A DNA stretch of 64,000 nucleotides. Source: Cytophagales bacterium UBA2561. Its GTDB lineage: Bacteria; Bacteroidota; Bacteroidia; Cytophagales; Thermoflexibacteraceae. A model generated the notes under the pieces. The model was not told where the DNA came from. It did no database searches and saw only the letters and a list, made by a program, of their open reading frames with translations. The stretch spans positions 1-64,000 of the forward strand of contig DDLX01000018.1 of assembly GCA_002340355.1 (NCBI GenBank), given 5' to 3'. The position numbers and the translations under genes were made by a program. Position 1 is the first letter of the stretch. The number at the start of each line of letters is the position of its first letter. This document shows, piece after piece, positions 17,648-27,500 of this stretch.

Positions 17648-18511
17648 TTAACCTAAATAAGTTTTCAATGCTTTACTTCTCGAAGTATGACGTAATCGAC
17701 GAATAGCTTTCTCTTTGATTTGCCGTACTCTCTCTCGTGTCAAATTGAATTTTTCGCCAATCTCTTCTAAAGTCATGGCATGTTCTCCATTCAAGCCGAA
17801 ATATAAGGTAATTACATCCGCCTCTCGTTGCGTCAAAGTAGATAAGGCACGTTGCACTTCCCTTCGGAGTGAGTCACTCATCAAAGTTGAATCAGGTGTT
17901 TCTTCAGATTCGTTTTCTAAAACATCTAACAAACTATTTTCTTCACCTTGTACGAAAGGTGCATCCATAGAAACATGACGACCTGAAATTTTTAAGGTAT
18001 CCACAACTTCCGAAGAAGTTACTTCTAATACCTCAGCAAGTTCATCAGGTGAGGGTTCACGTTCGTAGCGTTGCTCAAGCTCAGAAAAAGTTTTTGAAAT
18101 TTTATTTAATGACCCAACTCGATTTAAAGGCAAACGAACTATCCGAGACTGCTCTGCCAATGCCTGTAAGATAGATTGCCGAATCCACCAAACCGCATAC
18201 GAAATGAACTTAAATCCTCGTGTTTCATCAAATCGCTGTGCTGCCTTGATTAAACCTAGATTACCTTCATTAATCAAATCACCTAATGAAAGTCCTTGAT
18301 TCTGATATTGTTTAGCTACCGAAACCACAAATCGCAGATTCGCTTTGGTCAGTTTTTCGAGTGCCAATTGGTCACCGTCCCGAATGCGCTTTGCCAAATC
18401 TACTTCTTCATCAGGGGTTAATAAATCTACTTTCCCAATTTCTTGAAGGTATTTATCCAGCGACTGACTTTCACGGTTGGTAATCTGCTTACTGATTTTT
18501 AGCTGTCTCAT
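17648..18511 (-). CDS. rpoD: Primary sigma factor (RpoD/SigA type)
   Basis: At 287 residues this is the short primary sigma of Bacteroidota, without region 1.1. Region 1.2 is near residues 15-50 (DKYLQEIGKVDLLTPDEEVDLAKRI). Region 2 carries NLRFVVSVAKQYQ, GLSLGDLINEGN and GFKFISYAVWWIRQSI. Region 3 follows (LPLNRVGSLNKISKTFSELE). Region 4 carries MTLEEIGEKFNLTRERVRQIKEKAIRRLRH, which recognises the -33 box. It directs housekeeping transcription at TAnnTTTG promoters, such as those noted in this window. The 200-base leader is described separately. The ATG at 18511 gives the expected start, MRQLKISKQ. Confidence 0.96.
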   Translation of the reverse strand: MRQLKISKQITNRESQSLDKYLQEIGKVDLLTPDEEVDLAKRIRDGDQLALEKLTKANLRFVVSVAKQYQNQGLSLGDLINEGNLGLIKAAQRFDETRGFKFISYAVWWIRQSILQALAEQSRIVRLPLNRVGSLNKISKTFSELEQRYEREPSPDELAEVLEVTSSEVVDTLKISGRHVSMDAPFVQGEENSLLDVLENESEETPDSTLMSDSLRREVQRALSTLTQREADVITLYFGLNGEHAMTLEEIGEKFNLTRERVRQIKEKAIRRLRHTSRSKALKTYLG

Positions 18512-18717
18512 CTATTAAATCGGATATTTGAGTTTTATAAAACGAAACTAAAGGAATGTAATAACTTAGATTTGTTTGTTAGGAGCTTTTTTTGGTATCA
18601 ACTTGGTGCAAAAATAAAAGCCCAGAAACATAGATATACAGTCCAGAACTAACTCTAAGGGGGGAAAAGTTCCGAATCAGTGCTTCTAACCAAAAAAAAG
18701 GTTGTTAGATTTTAACG

Positions 18718-18725
18718 CAAAAGTA
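18718..18725 (-). promoter_or_regulatory. Predicted -7 element for rpoD
   Basis: On the minus strand the sequence reads TACTTTTG, fitting TAnnTTTG. It predicts a start near 18711 and a leader of about 200 bases before the rpoD ATG. No clear -33 box is seen. Confidence 0.45.
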
Positions 18726-18982
18726 CGATTAATGTTAAGATTTTTTGAATTTAAAATCGATCTATACACTATGTACCTACCAGATCAAAGCAAAATAAAC
18801 CCTTTTTTCTTCTATTACTGGCACACTATCTCACTTATTATCTGACTAATATCCTAAGACCATAAATTGTTCAAATTTTTCAAAAAAAATAATTTTAACT
18901 GATGTGATGTTTTTCATTCTTTTTAAAATATATAAAATAGAAACCCATGTATAAGGTCATATAGTAGTTCGTAAGTTCTTAT

Positions 18983-19016
18983 AACTCTCCAAGACATTTT
19001 AAACTCTCGGAGAGTT
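18983..19016 (-). terminator. Terminator-like hairpin after the giant regulator gene
   Basis: AACTCTCC (18983-18990) pairs with GGAGAGTT (19009-19016), and a shorter palindrome AACTCTCGGAGAGTT sits at 19002-19016, giving two alternative hairpins 13 bases after the stop. The T-run is poor. Confidence 0.5.
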
Positions 19017-19029
19017 GGTAATTTAAATA

Positions 19030-22000
19030 TTACTTAATACGCACTCCCATAACCGTAATATCATCTCGTTGTTCGGTATCCTGTTGATGGGCTTTCATGG
19101 CTTCATGCAACATCTCACCTTGTTGTTTTAATGAATCAGTATGAGCATACTTTTGAATCAGTTCCCGTACACGTTTTTTGCCAAACATTTTGCGTTTGGG
19201 TGAAGCAACATCCGTAATCCCATCCGAAAGTAAATACAACGTATCTCCTGATTTCAAAGGATAAACTTGATTAGTGAATTCACGAGCCACAGCACTATGC
19301 CCACCGATACTTTTACGATCCCCTTTAAGTTCTGTAAATTCTCCATCTGACATAATAAAAAGAGGTCGTTTTGCACCTGAAAATACCACTTCTGCCAATC
19401 CATTATTTTGGTATTCCAATCGAATCAACCCTAAATCCATCCCATCATCATTATCCGTTTCTCCCTGTCGTAAACTAGCTCGAACACTCAGGTGCAGTTG
19501 CAGAAGCATTGCAGCAGGTTCATCAATACCTTTCTCACTCAAGATTTCATCTAATAAAGTCTTACCAATCATAGACATAAAAGCACCCGGTACTCCGTGT
19601 CCTGTACAATCTACGACTGCTGTAAAGATGTAATTTTTTGTTTTTCTTGCCCAATAAAAATCACCTGAAACAATGTCCTTTGGTAAGTAAAGTATATAAT
19701 GGTCATCATATAACTCATTTAGTAACTCGGTAGCGGGAAGAATAGCATTCTGGATGTTTTGAGCATATTGAATACTCGCTGTAATTCGATTGCTTTTATC
19801 CTTAATTTCAGAAGTTTGTTTCTCAATTTCCTGCTCCATATTATCATAAAGAAGGGCATTCTCAAAAGAAACAGCCACTTGTCCCATCAAAAGATTAAGC
19901 GTATTGACTCTTCCTGAAGTAAAGACATAATCGACTAATTTATTTTCGAGATAGATAAGAATAGATACCTTACCTTGCTGGATAACAGGAATACAAAGGA
20001 CAGACTTAACATCATTTTGAATCACGTAGGTATCCTCACCATAGGTTTTATCTTTTCGAGCATCATCCAGTACAATAGTATTTTGGGAGCGGGTAACATA
20101 TCGGATTAGAGTTAGTGGAAGGCGTTTTTTAAGTTCTATATCGGAACTAATTTGACGACTTTCCTCAGTAGTTCTATCAGCAAGGATATGAAACTTGTTA
20201 TCTAAAGGGCGTACAATGACTCCTCGTCCTGCTCCCGCATTTTCGATAACAATATCAAGCATTTTTGATAATAAAGTATCTAATTTTACTTCACTAGATA
20301 TAGCTTGAGATGCTTTAATGATTGTTTGGAAGTCAAGTCCAACAGATTGTACAGTAGAAGTGGCACCCTGTCGTGAATGAATCGTAGTTCCTTTACGAGC
20401 TGTGCGATGGATAGTAACAGAACCATCCGACTCGGTAGATTCATCAAAAAATTGTGGGTATTTTTTCTCTAGAAATTTTTGAGGACGTTTAGTTCCCCAA
20501 AGCTCGTAGGAGTGTGCCGCCCCATTAATATAGATACGAGCAATGTTTTCTTTTTTTCGTTGGAGGTATAATTTTCCTGTAAATTCTTGAATGATAGCTA
20601 AATGCTGTAAAAATCTATGAGTTTCAGCATGAACAATTGCTTCATCAAATAATAAAATCGCATTTCCTAAATCTCCTTCGATTTGAGCTTTACAAGCTTC
20701 CACCACTAATCTAAGATGTGTAAAATTAATAGAACCCAAATTATCAAGAGCTTGCAAGTCAAGTAAGGCTTCATTAACAATCTCATCAAAATCGTCTTCC
20801 CGTTTACCCTCCTGTATTAGTGCCGTAACTGTTAATACACTATAAAAATAATAATCAGTTTTAAAAAATAAATCTAAACCTCCTGCCAATGGGAACCATT
20901 TTGCTCTATCCCTAACTATAGTTAGTGCTTCCTTATAAGAGCCATATATAACATAGGTGAGTAAACGGTTACGTTCATGAAGAGCAACCATAACAGGCGC
21001 ACCTGCCATAAAAATATTTACATATGCCTGCTCATCAAATCCTTCATAGCTAAAGGAGAAATCATCACTAGATTCATCCTGCCAGTTTTGGATAACTCCA
21101 ATTTGGTATTGTCCCACCAAAGCCATAGCAGGATTTCCTGTTAAGTTACAAAAACGTATTGCTTTGTGTGCTGTTTTTAGAGACTCATTAACATCATAAG
21201 GGGCAATAAACCTTATTTGTGTACCAATACCATAGGCAGCATACGCTAAGTCACCTGTTGCATTACCAACTCTAAAAGCCTTTGAGAGGTAGTCTACTGA
21301 ATTGTTTAAAGATTCTTTAAATACAGACATATACGCTTTTAGGTGAGCGACTTTAGCTGAATCAGGTTTATTATCAAAGGTATCCTCATTCATTTTGTAC
21401 CCAATACTATTTAGAGTATATGCTCTTTCATAGTCTCCTATAGAACTCAATACAACTGAAAAGAAAACATAGCCTACACCAGTTGCTTTAGATAGTCCAT
21501 GTTGAATAGATGTATTGACTACTTTTGCAGTATAAAAGGCAAAATAGCTTGGCACTCCCATAAAGACTTCTCCAATTCCCTTGCATAAGATATCTAAACA
21601 ATCTTCCATATCCCCATGAGCCGAAGGTAGTTGGGTTAGAGATTCTTCGGAATTGGCTTTGATGTACGCTTGATACTTACCTAATTCAATCGCAAATCCT
21701 TGATTCACGGCATCTATATCTTCGATATCAGGCATTTGCATATCGTACATTCCAACAGCTTCAATAATTGTTCGTACAGCTTGTGCATATTGTCCTTGAA
21801 TACTATAGTTCTGTATCTTAGCAATATAAATCTGTACTTTTTTGGACTTGTCCTCTCTTGCTGTCTCAAATGCTAGTTTAAAACTCTGGTCTGCTTTTTC
21901 AAACTGTCCAGCAAGGTATTGGCTTTCCGCTAAGGCACGATAGACATCAACTAGTTCTAGTGTATGGGGAATTTTATTAGTAATTTCTAGTCCTTCAACA

Positions 22001-24309
22001 AAGTATCCTATTGAGGAGTCATAAGCAGTAGCTTTTTGCGCTTTCTTACCTGCTCGAAAATTAAGCTCAGCTAATCTCACTAGCTCCTTTGTATCTGTCA
22101 TCAGGTCTTTTCCAGCATTTAAATAGCTTACTACGTCAAATAGGAATTCTTCAATATATTCAATAGATTTTTCATCAATAAGGCTCCGTCCAATCGTTAG
22201 ATGATTTCGTTTTTTAATATTTTCAGAAACCAAAGAATAAGCTGCCTGTTCTACACGGTCATGTAAAAACTTAAAATACACTCCTGCATCTACAGACGTT
22301 TCTTCTACAGCATAAGGATTTCCTGCAATTGTTATCAATAGACCCTCTTCAAGGGCTTCCCATAAATCATTCAGCGTATTTTTTTGGGAATTTCGGGTCA
22401 GTGAAGCAAGAATCGTTAAAGGAAACTTATTACCAATACAAGAAGCTGTTTGGAGAATGTGCTGGGTTTTTTCGTCCAACTTTTGGATTTTATCAATCAT
22501 TAATTCCACTACATTACCCGTCACATCCAATTGGGCAATATGTTCCATATCCCATGTCCACTTTTGGGTTCCATGATGATAAATTATATTTCCATTTTCA
22601 TAAAGTGATGAAAACAATTGAGTCAGGAAGAATGGATTTCCTTCCGTCTTTTGTGCCATAAGTTTAGCAAGTGATTCCGTTTCACTTTTTTGGAGATGTA
22701 AAGTATCTGAAATCAACTCATTAATATCTTCTAATGGTAACTCAAATAATTTTATTTTATGTATCTGTTTTCCATTCTTTCGTATTTCATCCAAGTTTAA
22801 CATGAAAGGATGAGCCTTTGTAACTTCATTACTCCGATAGGCACACAAGATTAAAAGGTATTGATTATCATTATCTGCCATTAGAGTTTTTAAGAGTTCA
22901 ATACTACCTGTATCTGCCCATTGCCAATCGTCTAAAAAAATAACTAAGGGATGATGAGGAGTACTTACCGCCCTTATAAATTGTTGAAATAAGGAACGAA
23001 AGCGATTTTGCGTTTCACTGGGAGCTAAATCAGGAACAGGGGGCTGTTTTCCTAATAAGTGCTCTAAACTTGGGATAACATCTATCAATACCTGACCATT
23101 CATTCCCACAGCTCCTAGAATAATCTTTCTCCATTTATCAATCTGGACTTGTGGCTTAGCCAGTAATTGCTCTGTAAAATCAGTAATCGCTTCAATCACT
23201 GCACTATATGGAGTATCTTTTTGGTATTGTTCAAACTTTCCTGCGATGAATGAGCCACGTTTTGCCATAATAGGTTTATGAATCTCGTTCACTAAGGCTG
23301 TCTTACCAATTCCCGAAAATCCTGCTATCAACATCATCTCTAAACTCCCTTCAGCTATTACATCAAACAAACTTAATAGTTCTTGCCGTTCCGAATCACG
23401 CCCATATAGTTTTTCAGGAATATGAAAACGATCTAAAAAGTCAGCTTTCCCCAACTCAAATTCTGATATAGTACCTGTAGTTTGAAAAAGTTGAAGACAT
23501 TTTTCGAGATCATATTGTAAACCGTGTGTACTTTGATATCGTGCTTCAGGAGTTTTGGCAAGTAATTTTTCAATAATTTCAATAACTATTGTGGGAGTAT
23601 CAGGACGATGCATCAAAATAGAGGGTGGATTTTTTGCCAAATGACTGTGAATCATTTCCATAGTATCATCATCATCAGAAAAAGGCAATTGATTCGTCCA
23701 TAGCTCATAAAGCGTAATTCCAAAAGAATAAATATCTGAACGATGATCAATCGAACGGTTCATACGTCCTGTTTGCTCTGGTGAAATATAAGCAAGTGTC
23801 CCTTCCAGAGCTTCTAGATTATCAGGGTTTTGTTTTTGTGCTTGTTTCTTAATAATGTCTGCAATTCCAAAATCAATAATATACGCTGAACCTTCTGGTT
23901 GAATAATTATATTTTTAGGGTTAATATCTTTGTGTATAATCTGGTTTTCATGAACTTGTGCTAATATTTTAACTGTAGCTACTGCAATTTGTAAGAAATC
24001 TAACAACTCAATTTGTTTTTGATTTTCCCTTTGTTCTTGGATATACTCTTTTAGTGTGTTCCCTTCTACATATTCTAATATAAGGGCATAATGATCATTA
24101 ATTTTTTGTTTAGAAAGAGCTTTTCGTGAACCATTAATATCAAAGCGGTTTGTAATATCATACTCTTCATTAAAGCGGGCAATCTGGTTCAATGAAGGAA
24201 ACTGTTCTTTTAATATCTTGACAATCACATCTTTACTTGAATATTTGGCTTTATAAACGGTAGTATAGTCGCCTTGATATAATTGTTCTTGTAATTGTAC
24301 TGTTTCCAT
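19030..24309 (-). CDS. Giant sensor: Ser/Thr kinase - AAA ATPase - TPR-like - GAF - SpoIIE phosphatase
   Basis: The 1759-residue protein joins several signalling domains. Residues 1-270 are a Ser/Thr kinase with catalytic loop HKDINPKN (HKD in place of HRD), a DFG motif in IIDFGIAD and the ALEGTLAYISPEQTG activation segment. An AAA_16-type ATPase follows, with Walker A GFSGIGKTA near residue 332 and the LVIFLDDWQWAD box. A long helical TPR-like section covers about 700-1300. A GAF domain begins near 1325 and a short coiled coil lies near 1490. A SpoIIE/PP2C phosphatase occupies about 1540-1759 (DIVSGDFYW, VDCTGHGVPGAFMSMIG, SDGITDV). No membrane helix is visible, so it is cytoplasmic. It is divergent from the type I polyketide synthase, 272 bases away, so it could be a regulator of it, but this is inference from position only. 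Confidence 0.9.
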   Translation of the reverse strand: METVQLQEQLYQGDYTTVYKAKYSSKDVIVKILKEQFPSLNQIARFNEEYDITNRFDINGSRKALSKQKINDHYALILEYVEGNTLKEYIQEQRENQKQIELLDFLQIAVATVKILAQVHENQIIHKDINPKNIIIQPEGSAYIIDFGIADIIKKQAQKQNPDNLEALEGTLAYISPEQTGRMNRSIDHRSDIYSFGITLYELWTNQLPFSDDDDTMEMIHSHLAKNPPSILMHRPDTPTIVIEIIEKLLAKTPEARYQSTHGLQYDLEKCLQLFQTTGTISEFELGKADFLDRFHIPEKLYGRDSERQELLSLFDVIAEGSLEMMLIAGFSGIGKTALVNEIHKPIMAKRGSFIAGKFEQYQKDTPYSAVIEAITDFTEQLLAKPQVQIDKWRKIILGAVGMNGQVLIDVIPSLEHLLGKQPPVPDLAPSETQNRFRSLFQQFIRAVSTPHHPLVIFLDDWQWADTGSIELLKTLMADNDNQYLLILCAYRSNEVTKAHPFMLNLDEIRKNGKQIHKIKLFELPLEDINELISDTLHLQKSETESLAKLMAQKTEGNPFFLTQLFSSLYENGNIIYHHGTQKWTWDMEHIAQLDVTGNVVELMIDKIQKLDEKTQHILQTASCIGNKFPLTILASLTRNSQKNTLNDLWEALEEGLLITIAGNPYAVEETSVDAGVYFKFLHDRVEQAAYSLVSENIKKRNHLTIGRSLIDEKSIEYIEEFLFDVVSYLNAGKDLMTDTKELVRLAELNFRAGKKAQKATAYDSSIGYFVEGLEITNKIPHTLELVDVYRALAESQYLAGQFEKADQSFKLAFETAREDKSKKVQIYIAKIQNYSIQGQYAQAVRTIIEAVGMYDMQMPDIEDIDAVNQGFAIELGKYQAYIKANSEESLTQLPSAHGDMEDCLDILCKGIGEVFMGVPSYFAFYTAKVVNTSIQHGLSKATGVGYVFFSVVLSSIGDYERAYTLNSIGYKMNEDTFDNKPDSAKVAHLKAYMSVFKESLNNSVDYLSKAFRVGNATGDLAYAAYGIGTQIRFIAPYDVNESLKTAHKAIRFCNLTGNPAMALVGQYQIGVIQNWQDESSDDFSFSYEGFDEQAYVNIFMAGAPVMVALHERNRLLTYVIYGSYKEALTIVRDRAKWFPLAGGLDLFFKTDYYFYSVLTVTALIQEGKREDDFDEIVNEALLDLQALDNLGSINFTHLRLVVEACKAQIEGDLGNAILLFDEAIVHAETHRFLQHLAIIQEFTGKLYLQRKKENIARIYINGAAHSYELWGTKRPQKFLEKKYPQFFDESTESDGSVTIHRTARKGTTIHSRQGATSTVQSVGLDFQTIIKASQAISSEVKLDTLLSKMLDIVIENAGAGRGVIVRPLDNKFHILADRTTEESRQISSDIELKKRLPLTLIRYVTRSQNTIVLDDARKDKTYGEDTYVIQNDVKSVLCIPVIQQGKVSILIYLENKLVDYVFTSGRVNTLNLLMGQVAVSFENALLYDNMEQEIEKQTSEIKDKSNRITASIQYAQNIQNAILPATELLNELYDDHYILYLPKDIVSGDFYWARKTKNYIFTAVVDCTGHGVPGAFMSMIGKTLLDEILSEKGIDEPAAMLLQLHLSVRASLRQGETDNDDGMDLGLIRLEYQNNGLAEVVFSGAKRPLFIMSDGEFTELKGDRKSIGGHSAVAREFTNQVYPLKSGDTLYLLSDGITDVASPKRKMFGKKRVRELIQKYAHTDSLKQQGEMLHEAMKAHQQDTEQRDDITVMGVRIK

Positions 24310-24492
24310 GTTATTATACTTTAGGTTTAAAAGGAAATTTAATTTTACAAATTGTGTTTAGTTCAGGACATAGCTATCCATTGGCTAAAGTTAGGTCTAA
24401 ATATAAAACTTCTTTTTTCAAAAGAAAACCTACACATGAATTATTTAACAAAAAATTCGCCAGATATGACTTTTTCAACAAAAAACAATTTC

Positions 24493-24500
24493 TACTTTTG
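24493..24500 (+). promoter_or_regulatory. Predicted -7 element for the polyketide synthase operon
   Basis: TACTTTTG fits TAnnTTTG and would start a transcript near 24506, about 75 bases before the ATG at 24582. A T-rich stretch, but no clear TTTG, lies at the -33 distance. It is in the 272-base divergent region shared with the giant regulator gene. Confidence 0.5.
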
Positions 24501-24581
24501 CAATTTTAATAGTGAATTTTAGTTTTTAATACTATAATATTTTTATTATTTCTCCTCTATTCATATTATAATTATTTCACA

Positions 24582-27500
24582 ATGAAACTTGACCCCTCTA
24601 CGCTCAAAAAATGGCTAAAGCAACGGCTCAGCACACTATTGGGTATTGATATTAATAAAATTGACGATCAGGTAAAATTTTCTACTTATGGCTTAAACTC
24701 TACTCATGCTACGCTATTAGCAATGGAAATCTCGAAGAAATATAAGAAAGGATTCTCACCTACGGCATTTTATGCCTATCCTAATCTTGAGACATTAGTT
24801 GCCAAAATTACTGAGAGTACAAAAACAGCTCAATCGTACTTGAATCATTATTCATCCAAGAATACACCACAATATGAGCCTATTGCAATTATTGGCATGG
24901 CATGCCGTTTCCCACAAGCTAATACCCCTGATGAGTTCTGGCAACTATTAGAGTCAGGAAGGGATGCAATCACAGAAGTTCCATCTGATCGTTGGAATAT
25001 AGATGAATATTATGATTCAGACCCTACTGCCGAAGGTAAAACGAACACTCGACATGGTGCCTTTATTGATGGGATCGATGCCTTTGACCCTTTCTTTTTT
25101 GATATTTCACCGCGTGAAGCACAGGAAATGTCCCAATCTCAACGATTAATGCTTGAAATTGTTTGGGAAGCTTTATCAAATGCCAGAATTTCTACCCACA
25201 AAGTAGCTGGAAGTAAAACAGGGGTATTTATTGGGAATGTTTGGAATGACTTTGAACGTACTCGAATTCGAAAACGCGCGCCTATTACCCAGCACTCTGC
25301 CGTAGGACAATCTGCTAGTATCATTGCCAATCGGGTGTCTTATGCATATGGATTCCGAGGTCCTAGTATCGTCTTAGATTCTGCCTGTTCATCATCTTTA
25401 TTGGCAGTACACTTGGCATGCAATAGTATTCAGGAAGGAGACTCTGAATTAGCTATTGCAGGTGGAATTAATATCATGATAGAACCAGATGATTTCGTAG
25501 CACTCACAAAGTTTGGAGGACTATCTCCTACAGGGCGTTGCCACACATTTGATGAATTAGCAGACGGCTATGTAAGAGGAGAAGGAATGGGGGTAGTTGT
25601 CTTGAAAAAATTATCAGAAGCAGAAAAAGACAGAGATAAGATTTATGGTGTTATTCGAGGAAGTGCTATTAATAATGATGGATATAGTAATGGCTTAACA
25701 GCACCTAATATTGAAGCCCAAAAAGAGGTACTTATAAAAACTTATTCACGGGCTGGCTGGCAACCTGAAGAAGTACAATATATCGAAACTCATGGTACGG
25801 GAACAAAACTAGGAGATCCCATTGAGGCAGAAGCTCTTGGAAAGATTTTAGGTCGAAACCGATCAGAACATCAAAAATTAATTCTTGGAGCTGTAAAAAC
25901 CAATATTGGACATCTAGAAGGAGCCGCAGGTATTGCAGGACTCATTAAAGTATTACTATGTCTACAACACAAAGAAATTCCTCAAAATGTAGGATTTCAA
26001 ACCCCAAATCCTTTAATTCCATTCGATGACCTCAAACTTCAGATTCCTACTAAAAAAATTATTTGGAAATCTCATGATAATCTTTCGCCTCGAAAAGCAG
26101 GTATTAGTGCCTTCGGTTGGGGCGGGACCAATGCACATCTTGCCATCGAAGAATATGTAGGATATGAAACAGAAATCTTTACACTTTCTGCCGATTCGGG
26201 AGAAGAAATTTATCAGAAATTACGTCAAATCAAAGAGAAGTTAATTGATGAAAAAGAAGCGTTAAATCTTAAAGATTTATGTGCCGAATTTGCAACAATG
26301 CAACAAAATAAACCCAAAAGATTGGCATTTAAAGTCAATTCGATGGACGAGTTAGACGGCATTATTAGTGAAATTATTGACACTCAGGACTCTAAAAAAT
26401 ATGGCGATTTACCTGCAAATTATACCCCTAAAGTAGCATTTGTTTGCGCTCCCTACGGTGGGCAATATATTGGGATGTGTCAAAATATGTATCGAGAAAG
26501 TCATGTATTTCGAACTATTTTTGAAGCCTGTGATTTCTATTTCAAGCGATTAGCCGATTGGTCCCTAAAGGATAAGATGTTCAACCTAACTGAAGAAGAT
26601 ACAGAGCAGGTAGATATTTGTGTTCCTATTATTTTTGCTGTCCAAGTCTCACTAGCAGAGCAATATAAGCAATGGGGCATTATGCCTAGTGTAGTCATTG
26701 GACACAGTATTGGTGAAATAGCAGCCGCGCATATTGCAGGCTTTCTAACCCTTGAGGATGCTGTTTCTGTCGTTTATCATTATAGTCACATAATTAATGA
26801 TTCCACCAAAGAAACAGACACTACGATGGCAGTTGTTCATCGAGGTATAGAAGTGGTCGAAAAATTATTAGAGGATGAAAATTACCAATCCCTCGAAATC
26901 GCAGGTTATAACTCGGCTAAATCTGTCAATCTTGGTGGTAATAAAACGGAAATAGCTAGTTTATTAAAAGTACTACATAATGAGGGGGTAGGTGTAGGAC
27001 AAATTCAGGTACATTTAGCAGCACACACCTCCTTTATGCAATCCTACCATGAACCAATTAAAAATGCACTCAAAAACATTAAATCAGCTAATGGCACTGC
27101 GACCATGTATTCTACCTCACTTGGTAAAATTGTTACAGCCAAAGATATTACACCTGAATACTGGGCGCATAGTATCCAAACACCTGTTTTATTCTATGAC
27201 GGTATTAAATATTTAACCGAACAAGGCACTTCAATTTTCATTGAGCTAGGGGCACACTCAGTACTACGAAGACAGATTAAAGATACTGTCGAGGATAAGG
27301 CAAGTGTTTATTACGCTCTCCATAAAAATTCAGATGATTGGCTTAACTGTCAGAACCTTTTACATGTACTATTCCTAAAAGGAGTTAATATTGATTGGAA
27401 ACACTTTTACTCTCGTTATATTCGGCATCGTTTCCATAGTCTTGATAATCAACCTGCGGAAGAATTACTCTTACCAATTTCTGCCAAAACAGAGTATTCA

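Larger units (their letters stand above)
18512..19029. other. 518-base gap: rpoD leader and regulator 3' region
   Basis: No gene is seen. Going up from rpoD it holds a leader of about 200 bases, a hairpin with arms CTAACAACC and GGTTAG around 18686-18708, a -7 box at 18718-18725 and an AT-rich tract with no further signal. The end nearest the giant regulator gene holds its terminator-like hairpin. Confidence 0.6.
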
